DNA from: Devosia sp. | GTDB taxonomy: Bacteria > Pseudomonadota > Alphaproteobacteria > Rhizobiales > Devosiaceae | Assembly (NCBI RefSeq): GCF_017307495.1 | Contig: NZ_JAFKHE010000022.1 | Location: 62,001 to 126,000 of the forward strand | Direction of reading: 5' to 3' | Length of the DNA: 64,000 nt | Shown: positions 1 to 7,864 of the stretch, piece by piece | Layout of the letters: each line of letters opens with the position of its first letter | How positions within the stretch are numbered: position 1 is the stretch's first letter | Position numbers and translations under genes: made by a program | Notes under the pieces: generated by a model | Database searches by the model: none | What the model was told of the DNA's origin: nothing | What the model saw: only the letters and a program-made list of their open reading frames with translations

Positions 1-1
1 G

Positions 2-688
2 ACCTGCAGCTACCAGTTCTCGGACCGCGTCCTGCAGGAGCGCCTGTGCAAGTATGCCAGCGGCAACGCCGTCAGTGGCGGCTCGCCCAACGATGACTGC
101 CCGACCAACCCGATGACGCCGCTGACCGCGACCAAGGCCGACATCAAGACCGCCATCAACGCCATGGCGTCGCAGGGCTACACCAACATCCACCAGGGTG
201 CGATCTGGGGCTTCCACATGCTCTCGCCCACCGAGCCGCTGACCCAGGGCGCCGACTATGGCGGGGCGACCTCCAAGGTCATGATCATCATGACCGACGG
301 CGAGAACACGGTGAACAGCTACGGCGGGAACGCCCTGAACATGGCCAACACCTTCCAGGCCTACGGCTGGCCGGGCGTCCGCTCGCAGACCGGCGGCGTC
401 TCCTACAACGGGCGAATCTACAGCACCGACCATCCCTATCCGGCCAGCGACGCCGACGTCACTGCCGCCATGGACACCCGCACCGAGGAAACCTGCACCA
501 ACGCCAAGGCCGAGGGCATCGCGATCTACACGATCGGCCTCAACCCGCCGAACCAGAAGACCATCGACCTGCTGACCAATTGCGCGACCACGGCCTCGAT
601 GGCCTATTTCCCGACCGACTCGAGCCAACTGGTGACGGTGTTCAAGAAGATCGCCGACGAACTCGCCAACCTGCGCCTGTCGCAGTAG
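2..688 (+). CDS. TadG-like pilus assembly protein with vWA domain (5' truncated)
   Basis: The gene enters from outside the window, so only the last 228 residues are visible. The reading frame is open from base 2. A von Willebrand factor A type domain is indicated by the strand VMIIMTDGENT, which looks like the metal-binding strand region, and by the late strand AIYTIGLNP followed by a short helical end, KKIADELANLRLSQ. A vWA domain ending in this IADELANLRLSQ-type tail is typical of TadG/TadE-like Flp-pilus proteins in alphaproteobacteria, which carry an N-terminal membrane anchor and a large periplasmic vWA part. The anchor is not visible here. Two cysteines (near ETCTNAK and LLTNCATT) could form a disulfide. 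The role in Tad pilus assembly is inferred from family resemblance. Confidence 0.7.
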   Translation, partial: TCSYQFSDRVLQERLCKYASGNAVSGGSPNDDCPTNPMTPLTATKADIKTAINAMASQGYTNIHQGAIWGFHMLSPTEPLTQGADYGGATSKVMIIMTDGENTVNSYGGNALNMANTFQAYGWPGVRSQTGGVSYNGRIYSTDHPYPASDADVTAAMDTRTEETCTNAKAEGIAIYTIGLNPPNQKTIDLLTNCATTASMAYFPTDSSQLVTVFKKIADELANLRLSQ

Positions 689-913
689 TCAGTTCGCCAG
701 CACGAATCGCCGGCCGCCGGGGAAGGCGGCCAGCGCCGCCTCCTGCTCGCGTTCGGTCAGGCCCTCGAAGCTGATCGTCATGATCGTCTCTGGCTCGTCG
801 ATGCGCGCCACATGCAGGCTGGAACGCACGGCAGAAGCGGGAGCGGCGGCGTGCGCCGGCCGCCCGCGGCCGCCGGCAGGGGTCGATGTAAGGTGCACGA
901 CACGAAGCTCCAT
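689..913 (-). CDS. Small hypothetical protein (74 aa)
   Basis: I do not recognise this protein. It begins MELRVVHL and ends EGLTEREQEAALAAFPGGRRFVLAN. The start at 913 was chosen because AGAGGA lies about eight bases upstream on the minus strand. An internal Met (MTISFEGL) could give a 30-residue product. The stop codon directly abuts the TadG-like stop in a tail-to-tail arrangement. The N-terminal half is rich in Ala, Pro and Arg and looks disordered, while the acidic C-terminal part looks helical. No signal peptide or membrane segment is visible. Confidence 0.45.
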   Translation of the reverse strand: MELRVVHLTSTPAGGRGRPAHAAAPASAVRSSLHVARIDEPETIMTISFEGLTEREQEAALAAFPGGRRFVLAN

Positions 914-990
914 GCTGTGGGTCCTCTTGCTGGACCAACCAACAACGCGATGAATGCGGCGCAAGTTGCCCCAATTGTGCACCCGGCCGA

Positions 991-1380
991 TCATATCCGC
1001 GTCAACTCGAACTTCTGGCACAGGGCGCCCTTGCACCCGTTGATGGTGATGGTGTCGCCGTCGACCAGCGTCAGCGTGCCCTTCACCGTCTCGCCCATGT
1101 ATTCGGCGCTGCCGCGCCACTTGTTGTCGAGCGCGCGCTTGGCCCCCATCAGCACGTAGCTGTTGAGATAGGGCAGGTTCTCCGGCGTCCGCGCATCGGC
1201 GCGCAGCCAGACGAGCTTGGCGCACACTTCGGTGCCATCGCCGCACAGCGTGACCTCGAACCGAGACTCCCCCGAAACGGTCTGCCACGTGCCGGCCGGC
1301 GACTGCGCGGCGAAAGCGGGCGTGAGCGTCAGTGCGGCGGAGACGAAGGCGGTAGCGGCAAACAGCGAGCGGATCGACAT
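991..1380 (-). CDS. DUF2147 family secreted protein
   Basis: A 129-residue protein with a Sec signal peptide (MSIRSLFAATAFVSAAL followed by TLTPAFA-A). The mature part starts GTWQT and contains paired cysteines (LCGDGTEVCAKLVWL), a central W-R-G-S region, and a final strand pair (TLTLVDGDTITINGCKGALCQKFEL). This is the layout of DUF2147, a small periplasmic beta-barrel fold of unknown function. The start was placed at the Met before the signal peptide, because the in-frame extension upstream shows no conserved features. The upstream ribosome-binding site is poor (only a run of G). Function is unknown. Confidence 0.75.
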   Translation of the reverse strand: MSIRSLFAATAFVSAALTLTPAFAAQSPAGTWQTVSGESRFEVTLCGDGTEVCAKLVWLRADARTPENLPYLNSYVLMGAKRALDNKWRGSAEYMGETVKGTLTLVDGDTITINGCKGALCQKFELTRI

Positions 1381-1568
1381 GGGGGGCCCCGGCAAGTGGT
1401 GAAGGAAGCGTTGACGGGACTTCTCGTCGACCCGCCTTGAACCCGCGGCCAACGCACCGTTCAGTTTCGGTTCAGGCAGGACTGGGCATCCGGGGCCGGA
1501 CGCACTGAGCATTCTGCTGGAGGATGGCTTGCCGTAAGCCGGTGGGGTCTGTCGCCTGACCCCGAAAA

Positions 1569-1645
1569 TGGTACCGCCTCCCCGGATCGAACGGGGGACC
1601 TCTAGATCCACAATCTAGCGCTCTAACCAACTGAGCTAAGGCGGC
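1569..1645 (-). tRNA. tRNA-His (anticodon GTG)
   Basis: A 77-nt cloverleaf can be folded by eye. The acceptor stem GCCGCCT pairs with AGGCGGT. The D-arm has AGCTCAGTTGGTTAGAGC, the anticodon loop is TTGTGGA with anticodon GTG (His), and the T-arm has GTTCGATC. CCA is encoded. The discriminator is A73 and the first pair is G1:U72. Most bacterial tRNA-His have G-1 opposite C73; here the base before G1 is G but faces A73. This matches the unusual tRNA-His of one alphaproteobacterial clade that lacks a functional G-1. Confidence 0.95.
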
Positions 1646-1864
1646 CCGGCAAGCGCGGCGGACCATAGTTTCAGTTCCCCGCGCTGGCAAGCATCGATTT
1701 TGCCCCATCCACGCCCGCCGAAATGCGCTTAACCATCGGCGCCGAATGACGCCGCCGGCGCCCGCGCGCATATGGACCGGGCAGGGGGTGCACGGTATTT
1801 AGAGAAGATTAAGTTCCGAGTTCGCTTTGTGTCAAATTGGCACAAGGCTGGAAAAGAGTACGGC

Positions 1865-4594
1865 GTGGACGCTGAGTGGATCAAATCGCCGACGGCACGC
1901 CTGGTGCTGGTGCACTGGGCCGATGCGCGTCCCGCATGGCTCTGGTCCCATGACGGCGAAACACTGCTGTGGCGCAACGATGCGGCCCGCTTCTTCCACG
2001 GCCGGATCAAGAAGCACGGCGTCAGGCTTGCGCCCGAGGCGGTTCCCATCAAGGGCCAGATCGCGCGCCTCATCCGGCTCGGTTCGATGGGCCGTCCAAG
2101 CCTCAGCCGCATCCAGTTGCTCGCCGGCGAGCGTCCGATCTCGACCACCTGCACCTGCACCCCGCTGCGCCTTGCCGACGGCAGCACCGGCCTGTTGATC
2201 GTCGGCGTCGACCCGATCGAGCCCGAACTGCTCGGCGCGGCGGATTCGCAGCAGCCGGACGAGGCGGCGACCGGCATCCTGCCGCCGCACGCCGATTTCC
2301 TGCTGGTCAACGAGGACGGCCAGATCGCCGGCGGCAGCCGGCATGCGCTCGAGCGCTTCGCCCCCGTCATCGAGAGCGAGGGCCTGTCCGGCATCGGCGA
2401 TGGCCAGGCGATCGCGCTCGCCGGGCAAAGCGTCACCGTCACGCGCTTCACCGCCAGCCCGCACGACGCGCTGCTGCTGCTGTTTGAAGGGCCGCGGGCC
2501 GCCGAATCCGCGCCCCGGCCCGACATCGCTCGAATTCGGGCCGAAGAAGGCGAGTTCGCCAGCGACGAGGCGCCCTCGGCAGTCGAAGCGGCGCCGGCCG
2601 AGCCGCTGCTGCCGCTCGGCCTGCCGCCGGCCGAGCGTGCCGACGACGAGCCGGTGCTGGCCGAGGAAGACAACTGGGTCGAACCGATCCCGGCAGCCAT
2701 CGAGACGCCCGGAACGCTGTCCTCCCTGTTCGACCGGCTGGCCGACGATACCGACCTCTACACCCCGCTGACGGTGCGCGACGAGCAGTTCGCCGGCCCG
2801 CCACCCGAGCCCGTCGCCGAGCCGCTCCTCGCGGGCGAGGCGGAGCAGGCCCCCGTGCCCGTCGAGGCGGCTTCGCCCGAGCCGACCGACATCATCGCCG
2901 CCCTCATCGAGAGTGCCGACGCGGAACCGGCTCCGACGCCGACGACCTGGCGCGTGATCGGCCGCGGTTTCACCGCCGCCGCCGCGGCATCCCCGGCCGA
3001 GCCGCCCTCGCTCGTCGATCGGCCCGCCCGGCCGCCTGAGACGACGCTCCCGCCCGACGCAGAGGCCGTCGAGCGCGTCTCGCGCTACAATTTCGACGAG
3101 CTGAGCCGCATCCTTACCGACCGCGTCAACGGCCAGCACAACGCGGCCCTGAGGCCCGAGGAACCGGTGCAGGCGCAGCCCGCCCACGAAGGCGCGCTGA
3201 TCAACCTGACCGGCGAAACCTTCATCCTCAACCGGCTGCCGCTCGGCATCCTGGTGTTCCGCGACCAGCAGGTGCTGTTCGCCAACCGCGCGCTCACCGA
3301 CCTTGCCGGCTACGAGAGCATCGAGAGCCTGCGCGCCGCCGGCCTCACCGCCATCTTCCCCGCGGAGGATACCGACGCCTCCGGCCCCGTCACGCGGCTC
3401 GTGCGCCGCGACGGCTCGCTCGCCCCGGTCAATGCGCGCCTCCAGTCGATCACCTGGCATGGCCGGCCCGCCCTGATGCTGTCGGCCAGCGCCAGCGAGA
3501 CCCGCCTCGGCCACGAGGCCGCCGTCCATGCCTTCGCCGAGCTTGCGGCCGAGACCGCCGACGACGGTTTCCTCGCCACCGACCGCGCCGGCATCGTCAC
3601 TGCGGTCTCGCTGCACGGCCGCATCGTCCTCGGCCTCACCGAGGAGGAGATCGTCGGCCGGCCGCTCGCCGCCTTCATCGATCCGGGCCAGTTGGCCGAA
3701 CTCAAGACCTTCCTTGAGCGTCCCGCCCGCTTCGCCGAAACGGCGCGTCCGGCGATCCTGTTCAGCGGCGCCAATCCGGGCGTGCGTGTCTCGGTCTTCG
3801 CCGAGGGCCAGGCCGGCATCGTCTCGGGGTATTTCGCCTTCCTGCGCAAGCTGTCGTCGCCGTCCGCGGCTGCCGTGGCGCCGCGCCGCGCCCCGGCCGA
3901 CGAGGTCGAGCCGTCGATGCTCACCCGCATCAGCCGCAGCGTCCGCCGGCCGCTCAACGCCGTCATCGGGTTTGCCGAGCTCATCCAGGCCTCGGCCGGC
4001 GATCCGCAGCGCCAGTCCGAATACGCCCAGGACATCAAGACTGCCGGCACCGAGATCGCCAACCTCGTCGACGAGCTCGACGACTATGCCCGCCTCAAGG
4101 GCGGGCGCTATCCCACCGAGCCCGGCGACATCGACCTTGCCGCGCTGCTCGAGAGCTGCCTCGCCCGCGTCCGCAGGCAGGCCGGCGAGGCGCGCGTCCT
4201 CGTCCGCAGCGCCGTCTCCGAGCGCCTGCCGCGCATCACCGCCGACCGGGCCTCGCTGACCCAGGGCATCCTGAACCTGCTCGCCAGCGCCATCGACCAG
4301 ACCCCGGCGGGCGGCTCGGTGATCCTGTCGGCCCAGCGCGAGGACGACGGCGCGGTGATCGTCAATGTCCGCGACGGCGGCGAGACCCGCCGCGACCTCG
4401 GCGAGCGCTTCGTCGTCTTCCGCGACGGCACCGGCAAGGACGGCCAGTTGCTCCAGCCCGTCCGCTCCAGTGTCGGCCTGGCGCTCACCCGCTCGCTGCT
4501 CGCCGTCAATGCCCTGCAGCTGTCGGTCGATCCCGTGGTCGGCGTCGGCAACATGTTCTCGCTGCTGATCCCGGCCGACCTGGTACGCGACTGA
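1865..4594 (+). CDS. PAS-domain histidine-kinase-like protein, probable pseudokinase
   Basis: 909 residues from the GTG at 1865, preceded by GGAAAAGAG. An ATG at 1772 would add 31 residues but has no ribosome-binding site. Order: an N-terminal PAS-like region (about 1-115, HWADARPAWLW), a long Pro/Glu/Ala-rich linker (about 200-430), a PAS domain (about 455-560, LPLGILVFRDQQVLFANRA), a second PAS (about 560-670), then HisKA and HATPase-like domains. The HisKA motif reads SRSVRRPLNAVIGFAE: Arg (codon 3935-3937, about residue 691) stands where the phosphorylated His belongs. The N-box reads NLLASAIDQT, with Ser for the catalytic Asn. The G2 region (VGLALTRSLL) is partly kept. No transmembrane helix is visible, so the protein is likely cytoplasmic. 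Autophosphorylation is unlikely. Caulobacter DivL, with Tyr at this site, is a precedent for a signalling pseudokinase. The sensed signal is unknown. Confidence 0.85.
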   Translation: MDAEWIKSPTARLVLVHWADARPAWLWSHDGETLLWRNDAARFFHGRIKKHGVRLAPEAVPIKGQIARLIRLGSMGRPSLSRIQLLAGERPISTTCTCTPLRLADGSTGLLIVGVDPIEPELLGAADSQQPDEAATGILPPHADFLLVNEDGQIAGGSRHALERFAPVIESEGLSGIGDGQAIALAGQSVTVTRFTASPHDALLLLFEGPRAAESAPRPDIARIRAEEGEFASDEAPSAVEAAPAEPLLPLGLPPAERADDEPVLAEEDNWVEPIPAAIETPGTLSSLFDRLADDTDLYTPLTVRDEQFAGPPPEPVAEPLLAGEAEQAPVPVEAASPEPTDIIAALIESADAEPAPTPTTWRVIGRGFTAAAAASPAEPPSLVDRPARPPETTLPPDAEAVERVSRYNFDELSRILTDRVNGQHNAALRPEEPVQAQPAHEGALINLTGETFILNRLPLGILVFRDQQVLFANRALTDLAGYESIESLRAAGLTAIFPAEDTDASGPVTRLVRRDGSLAPVNARLQSITWHGRPALMLSASASETRLGHEAAVHAFAELAAETADDGFLATDRAGIVTAVSLHGRIVLGLTEEEIVGRPLAAFIDPGQLAELKTFLERPARFAETARPAILFSGANPGVRVSVFAEGQAGIVSGYFAFLRKLSSPSAAAVAPRRAPADEVEPSMLTRISRSVRRPLNAVIGFAELIQASAGDPQRQSEYAQDIKTAGTEIANLVDELDDYARLKGGRYPTEPGDIDLAALLESCLARVRRQAGEARVLVRSAVSERLPRITADRASLTQGILNLLASAIDQTPAGGSVILSAQREDDGAVIVNVRDGGETRRDLGERFVVFRDGTGKDGQLLQPVRSSVGLALTRSLLAVNALQLSVDPVVGVGNMFSLLIPADLVRD

Positions 4595-4641
4595 TCGTCC
4601 CCTGCGAAGGGGGAGTGCTCACCGAGCATTGTTGCAGTGCG

Positions 4642-4728
4642 GTCCCGGGTCATCCCCGCGAAAGCGGGGATCTGCGTTCGGCGCGCGCCGGAAACAGAGG
4701 TTCCCGCTGCCGCGGCAATGACCCAATG
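4642..4728. repeat. REP-like palindromic intergenic element
   Basis: A perfect hairpin ATCCCCGC-GAAA-GCGGGGAT (4652-4671), followed about 30 bases later by a degenerate inverted partner (GTTCCCGCTGCCGCGGCAATGACC). The same family occurs near 18.8, 28.5, 31.1 and 44.6 kb. The rest of the 264-base gap up to 4858 shows no gene. Confidence 0.7.
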
Positions 4729-4858
4729 CACACGCGCCTGCCACGCGGGGGAGGACTACCCCAGCAACGTGCGCTAACCGCTTCCGTCTGAATGTGAACC
4801 GCTCTAGGCTTACCCCATCGGACTATTCCCATGGATGGTCGGCGGGGGGCGCCGAAAC

Positions 4859-5572
4859 ATGAGAGATTTCGTCCTCGCGCGCGTTGCGGCTTTCATCGGG
4901 GCAGTGCTGGGCAGTGCCCTGGTCCTGTTCATCGTGCTCGACCTGCTGCCGGGCGCCTCGGCGCCCGATGCCGGCATCGACGTACGTCTGCTCTCCCTGC
5001 TCGGAACCGCCGATGAGTGGCAGCGGCTGTCCGTCACCCTTCCGCTCGTCTTCCTCGCCCTCGCCATCGCCATGCTCGGCGGCCTCGGCCTGTCCCGGCT
5101 GCGGCATTGGCCCACCCTGCGGCGCGGCCTCGCGGCGCTCCTCGGCATGTTGCCGCCGTTCTGGCTGGGCCTGCTCCTGTCGCTGTTTGTTGCCGGCCTG
5201 TGGCGGCTGCTGCCGGCCGGCGGCTTCGTGCCGTGGTCAAATCCGCCCGCCGCGCTGGCCTCGCTCGTCCTGCCGGCGCTGGCCCTCGGGCTGCCTTATG
5301 CCGGCCGTGTCGCGCTGCAGCTGCGGGATGGGCCACCCGCCGCGCTGCTGCCGAGTCTGGGGCGCAGCTTCGCCGCCCTGCTGGTCGCTGCCACCCTGGT
5401 CGAGACCGTGTTCTACCTGCCCGGCCTCGGGCGGCTGGTGCTCGGCGCGGCCCAGCAGCACGATCTCCCGACGCTCCGCGCCGGCCTGTTCGTCCTCATC
5501 CTCGTCGCCTCCGCCGGCCTCCTCGCCGCCACCCTGTCGCGCCGCGCGTTCGAACCGGAGCCACGCCGGTGA
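4859..5572 (+). CDS. ABC transporter permease, DppB/OppB-like, lacking the EAA loop
   Basis: 237 residues with about five or six hydrophobic segments. The start ATG at 4859 (MRDFVLARVAAF) follows a G-rich stretch; an ATG at 4835 is also in frame. The N-terminus resembles DppB-type permeases, and the C-terminal block LVETVFYLPGLGRLVLGAAQ matches the family's VETIF-PGLGRL region. Between the preceding helix (AGRVALQLRDG) and this block, only about 20 residues replace the usual stretch of about 50. The cytoplasmic EAA coupling loop (usually DYVRTARAKGL-like) is therefore absent. The family is normally above 300 residues. It overlaps the next permease by four bases (GTGA). A normal coupling to an ATPase is doubtful. 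Confidence 0.75.
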   Translation: MRDFVLARVAAFIGAVLGSALVLFIVLDLLPGASAPDAGIDVRLLSLLGTADEWQRLSVTLPLVFLALAIAMLGGLGLSRLRHWPTLRRGLAALLGMLPPFWLGLLLSLFVAGLWRLLPAGGFVPWSNPPAALASLVLPALALGLPYAGRVALQLRDGPPAALLPSLGRSFAALLVAATLVETVFYLPGLGRLVLGAAQQHDLPTLRAGLFVLILVASAGLLAATLSRRAFEPEPRR

Positions 5573-6390
5573 CCGCCGACCTCGTCCTCGCTCCGCCGCG
5601 GCGTTCCCCGCTCAACTGGCCGCTCGCGCTCGGCCTCATCCTCGTCGCCGCCTTCGTCCTGCCGGCCATCGCCGCCCTGGTCTGGACGCCCTTCGGCACC
5701 ACCGCCGGCACGCCCCTCGCCGGGCCCGACGCCACGCGCTGGCTCGGCACCGACCCGCTCGGCCGCGAGCTCGTCTCGCTGCTGATGTCGTCCGCCCTGT
5801 CGAGCCTGCTGCTGGCCTGGTTCGCGGCTCTCGTCACCCTGCTGCTCGCCGTTCCCGCCGGCATCCTGCTTGCGGTACGGCTCGGGAGGGAGGGCCCCGA
5901 CCTGTCGCTGCTCGCCCTGCCGGCTCCCGCCCTCGCCATCGGCCTCGTCGTCTCCGGCCTGGGTGCGCCGGGCAACCTCACCGTCATCCTCGGCGTCGTC
6001 CTGCCCGGCTGCGTCGCCGTGGCCTCCGCCGTCGCCCGCGCCTTCCGACCGTTGTGGCAGAGGGACTACGTGACCTCCGCCCGCCTCGCCGGGCTCAGTC
6101 CCGTCTCCGCCGCGCAGCGCCACGTGCTGCCGCGTTTCCTGCCGGTCCTGCTCGCCATCGGCCTCGACCTGCTCGCCGCCGCGCTGCTTGTCGAGGTGAC
6201 GCTGAGCTTCGCTGGCCTCGGCACCTTGCCGCCCGGAGCCAGCCTCGGCCTCGTGCTGCGCGACGGCCAGCAGTTCCTCGCCCTGCGTCCGCTGCTGGTC
6301 ATCGCCCCGGGCCTCGTCGCGATCGGCACCGCCATCGCCTTCATGCTCGTCGCCAGCGGGCTGCGCGGAGGTCGCGATGCCGCGCATTGA
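5569..6390 (+). CDS. ABC transporter permease, DppC/OppC-like
   Basis: 273 residues from a GTG that overlaps the stop of the upstream permease (GTGA), which implies translational coupling. It shows the OppC signature after the first helix (WLGTDPLGRELVSLLM), several hydrophobic helices and an intact EAA loop (RDYVTSARLAGLSPVSAAQRH). A conserved end, LSFAGLGTLPPGASLGLVL, follows. This is the better preserved of the two permeases. No substrate-binding protein gene lies in the operon, so the substrate cannot be named; the family usually imports peptides, nickel or similar solutes. The last 14 bases overlap the ATPase gene. Confidence 0.85.
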   Translation: MTADLVLAPPRRSPLNWPLALGLILVAAFVLPAIAALVWTPFGTTAGTPLAGPDATRWLGTDPLGRELVSLLMSSALSSLLLAWFAALVTLLLAVPAGILLAVRLGREGPDLSLLALPAPALAIGLVVSGLGAPGNLTVILGVVLPGCVAVASAVARAFRPLWQRDYVTSARLAGLSPVSAAQRHVLPRFLPVLLAIGLDLLAAALLVEVTLSFAGLGTLPPGASLGLVLRDGQQFLALRPLLVIAPGLVAIGTAIAFMLVASGLRGGRDAAH

Positions 6391-7864
6391 GCTGGCCGGC
6401 CTGATCGTCGAGCCGGGGACGCTGCTCGCCATCGTCGGCCGGCCCGGCAGCGGCAAGTCCGGGCTGGCGCGCGTCCTGGCCGGGCAGGGCGGCAGGATCG
6501 TCGGCCCGCATGCCGATGCCTCCCAGCTCGACCCCGGCGCCGACCTGATCGTCGGCGACGACCCGGGCAGCGCCCGCGACCCGGCGACCCAGCGCGAGCT
6601 GCTGGGCGCCATGCAGCGGGCACACCGCGACCGCGGCGTCACCGTAGTCATCCTCACCGCCGATTTCCGCCTTCCCCTCGCCATGGCGCTCGAGACCGCG
6701 ATCCTCGCCGACGGTCACGTGGTCGAGCGCGGCCCAGCCGATGTCCTGCTGTCCCTGCCCAGGCACGAGGCCACCCTCCAGCTGGTCGCCGCCAGCCGGC
6801 CGCGGACCCGCACCATGGCGCGCCCGCCGGTCGGCGATACCCTGCTCGAGCTGCAGGGTATCACCACGCGCGTCAGGCAACCCGCCGGCTGGCCGTTCCG
6901 GCGCGCGCCGGCCGCAGCCGAACTCTTCGACGTCGACTTCGCCGTCCGGCGTGGCCAGGCCGTCGGCCTGCTGGGTCCTGCCGGCGCCGGCAAGTCGCGG
7001 CTGTTGCGGCTGGCCGCCGGCCTGGGGCAGGCGAGCGCCGGCAGCTTCGCCTTCGCCGGCCAGCGCTATCGCGGTGGCGACATCCCGCGCGAGGTGCGGG
7101 CCCGCATCGCCATGCTGTTTCCCGATCCGCACGCCGCCTTCAATCCCGACCTGCCCGTCGGGCTGACCCTGACCGAGCCGCTTCGCGTCGAGGAACAGCT
7201 GCTGATCGACGAGCAGGCCGAAGGGCTGGTTGAAGCCGTCCGCGTCGTCGGGCTGTCGCCGGAGGTGCTCGACCGGCTGCCCGCCGCCTTCACGCCGCTC
7301 GACCTGCAGCGGCTGGCCCTCGCGCGCGCCCTGGCCGGGCGCCCGGCGCTCGTCATGCTCGATGAGCCGACCCTGCGGCTCGATCCGGTCGCGGCGGCCC
7401 AGTTCATCGTGCTGCTCAATCGCGTGCGGTCCGACTACGGGCTCACCCTGCTCTGGGCCAGCCGGGACTTCGAGGTCCTGCGCCAGTTCTGCGATCGCAT
7501 CGTCGTCCTGGAGCAGGGCCGCGTCGTCGAAGCCGGCAAGCCCGCCGACCTGTTCGAGAGCGGCGCGCATCCGACCACGCGCACGCTGGTCACGCCGCGC
7601 TACCCCGAGGCGCCGCCGCCGATGCCGCCGTCGCCCGGACCGGCACCCGCCGAAGCCCCGCCGGTGGCGGAGCCGTCGCCCGAGCCCCCTGCCGCCCCGG
7701 CCGGTTCAGCCGACGACCGCCCCGATGAACCCGCCAAAGGCGGGCAGGTCGAGCCGGTCGCCGACGGGAGCGGGAACCGAGCCGGGCGCGTCGATCGCGC
7801 GGACGACGACACCGTCGGGGAGGGGGACGATGACCGGGCTCTCCGTCATGTTGAAGGCGCATAG
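6377..7864 (+). CDS. Tandem ABC ATPase (DppD-DppF type fusion) with eroded motifs
   Basis: 495 residues with two ABC domains. Domain 1 (about 1-150) has Walker A (GRPGSGKS). It then jumps within about 40 residues to a Walker-B-like LIVGDDPGSARD, so the Q-loop and signature are missing, and the H-loop reads LTADF. Domain 2 (about 155-400) has Walker A (GPAGAGKSR) and Walker B (LVMLDEPT). Its Q-loop reads FPDP instead of FQDP, the LSGGQ position reads FTPLD, and the H-loop reads WASRDF with no His. The last roughly 100 residues are Pro/Ala/Glu-rich, and 159 bases run antisense across the end of the convergent glucosidase gene. It overlaps the permease by 14 bases. ATP binding is possible; normal hydrolysis and coupling look impaired. 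Confidence 0.8.
   Translation: MPRIELAGLIVEPGTLLAIVGRPGSGKSGLARVLAGQGGRIVGPHADASQLDPGADLIVGDDPGSARDPATQRELLGAMQRAHRDRGVTVVILTADFRLPLAMALETAILADGHVVERGPADVLLSLPRHEATLQLVAASRPRTRTMARPPVGDTLLELQGITTRVRQPAGWPFRRAPAAAELFDVDFAVRRGQAVGLLGPAGAGKSRLLRLAAGLGQASAGSFAFAGQRYRGGDIPREVRARIAMLFPDPHAAFNPDLPVGLTLTEPLRVEEQLLIDEQAEGLVEAVRVVGLSPEVLDRLPAAFTPLDLQRLALARALAGRPALVMLDEPTLRLDPVAAAQFIVLLNRVRSDYGLTLLWASRDFEVLRQFCDRIVVLEQGRVVEAGKPADLFESGAHPTTRTLVTPRYPEAPPPMPPSPGPAPAEAPPVAEPSPEPPAAPAGSADDRPDEPAKGGQVEPVADGSGNRAGRVDRADDDTVGEGDDDRALRHVEGA

Noticed and set aside
1772..1864. Upstream ATG start for the PAS kinase-like protein
   Set aside because: No ribosome-binding site, while the GTG at 1865 follows GGAAAAGAG. 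It is not excluded.
1832..3616. Long open frame on the minus strand
   Set aside because: Antisense to the PAS kinase-like gene; composition is Gly/Arg-rich with no domain.
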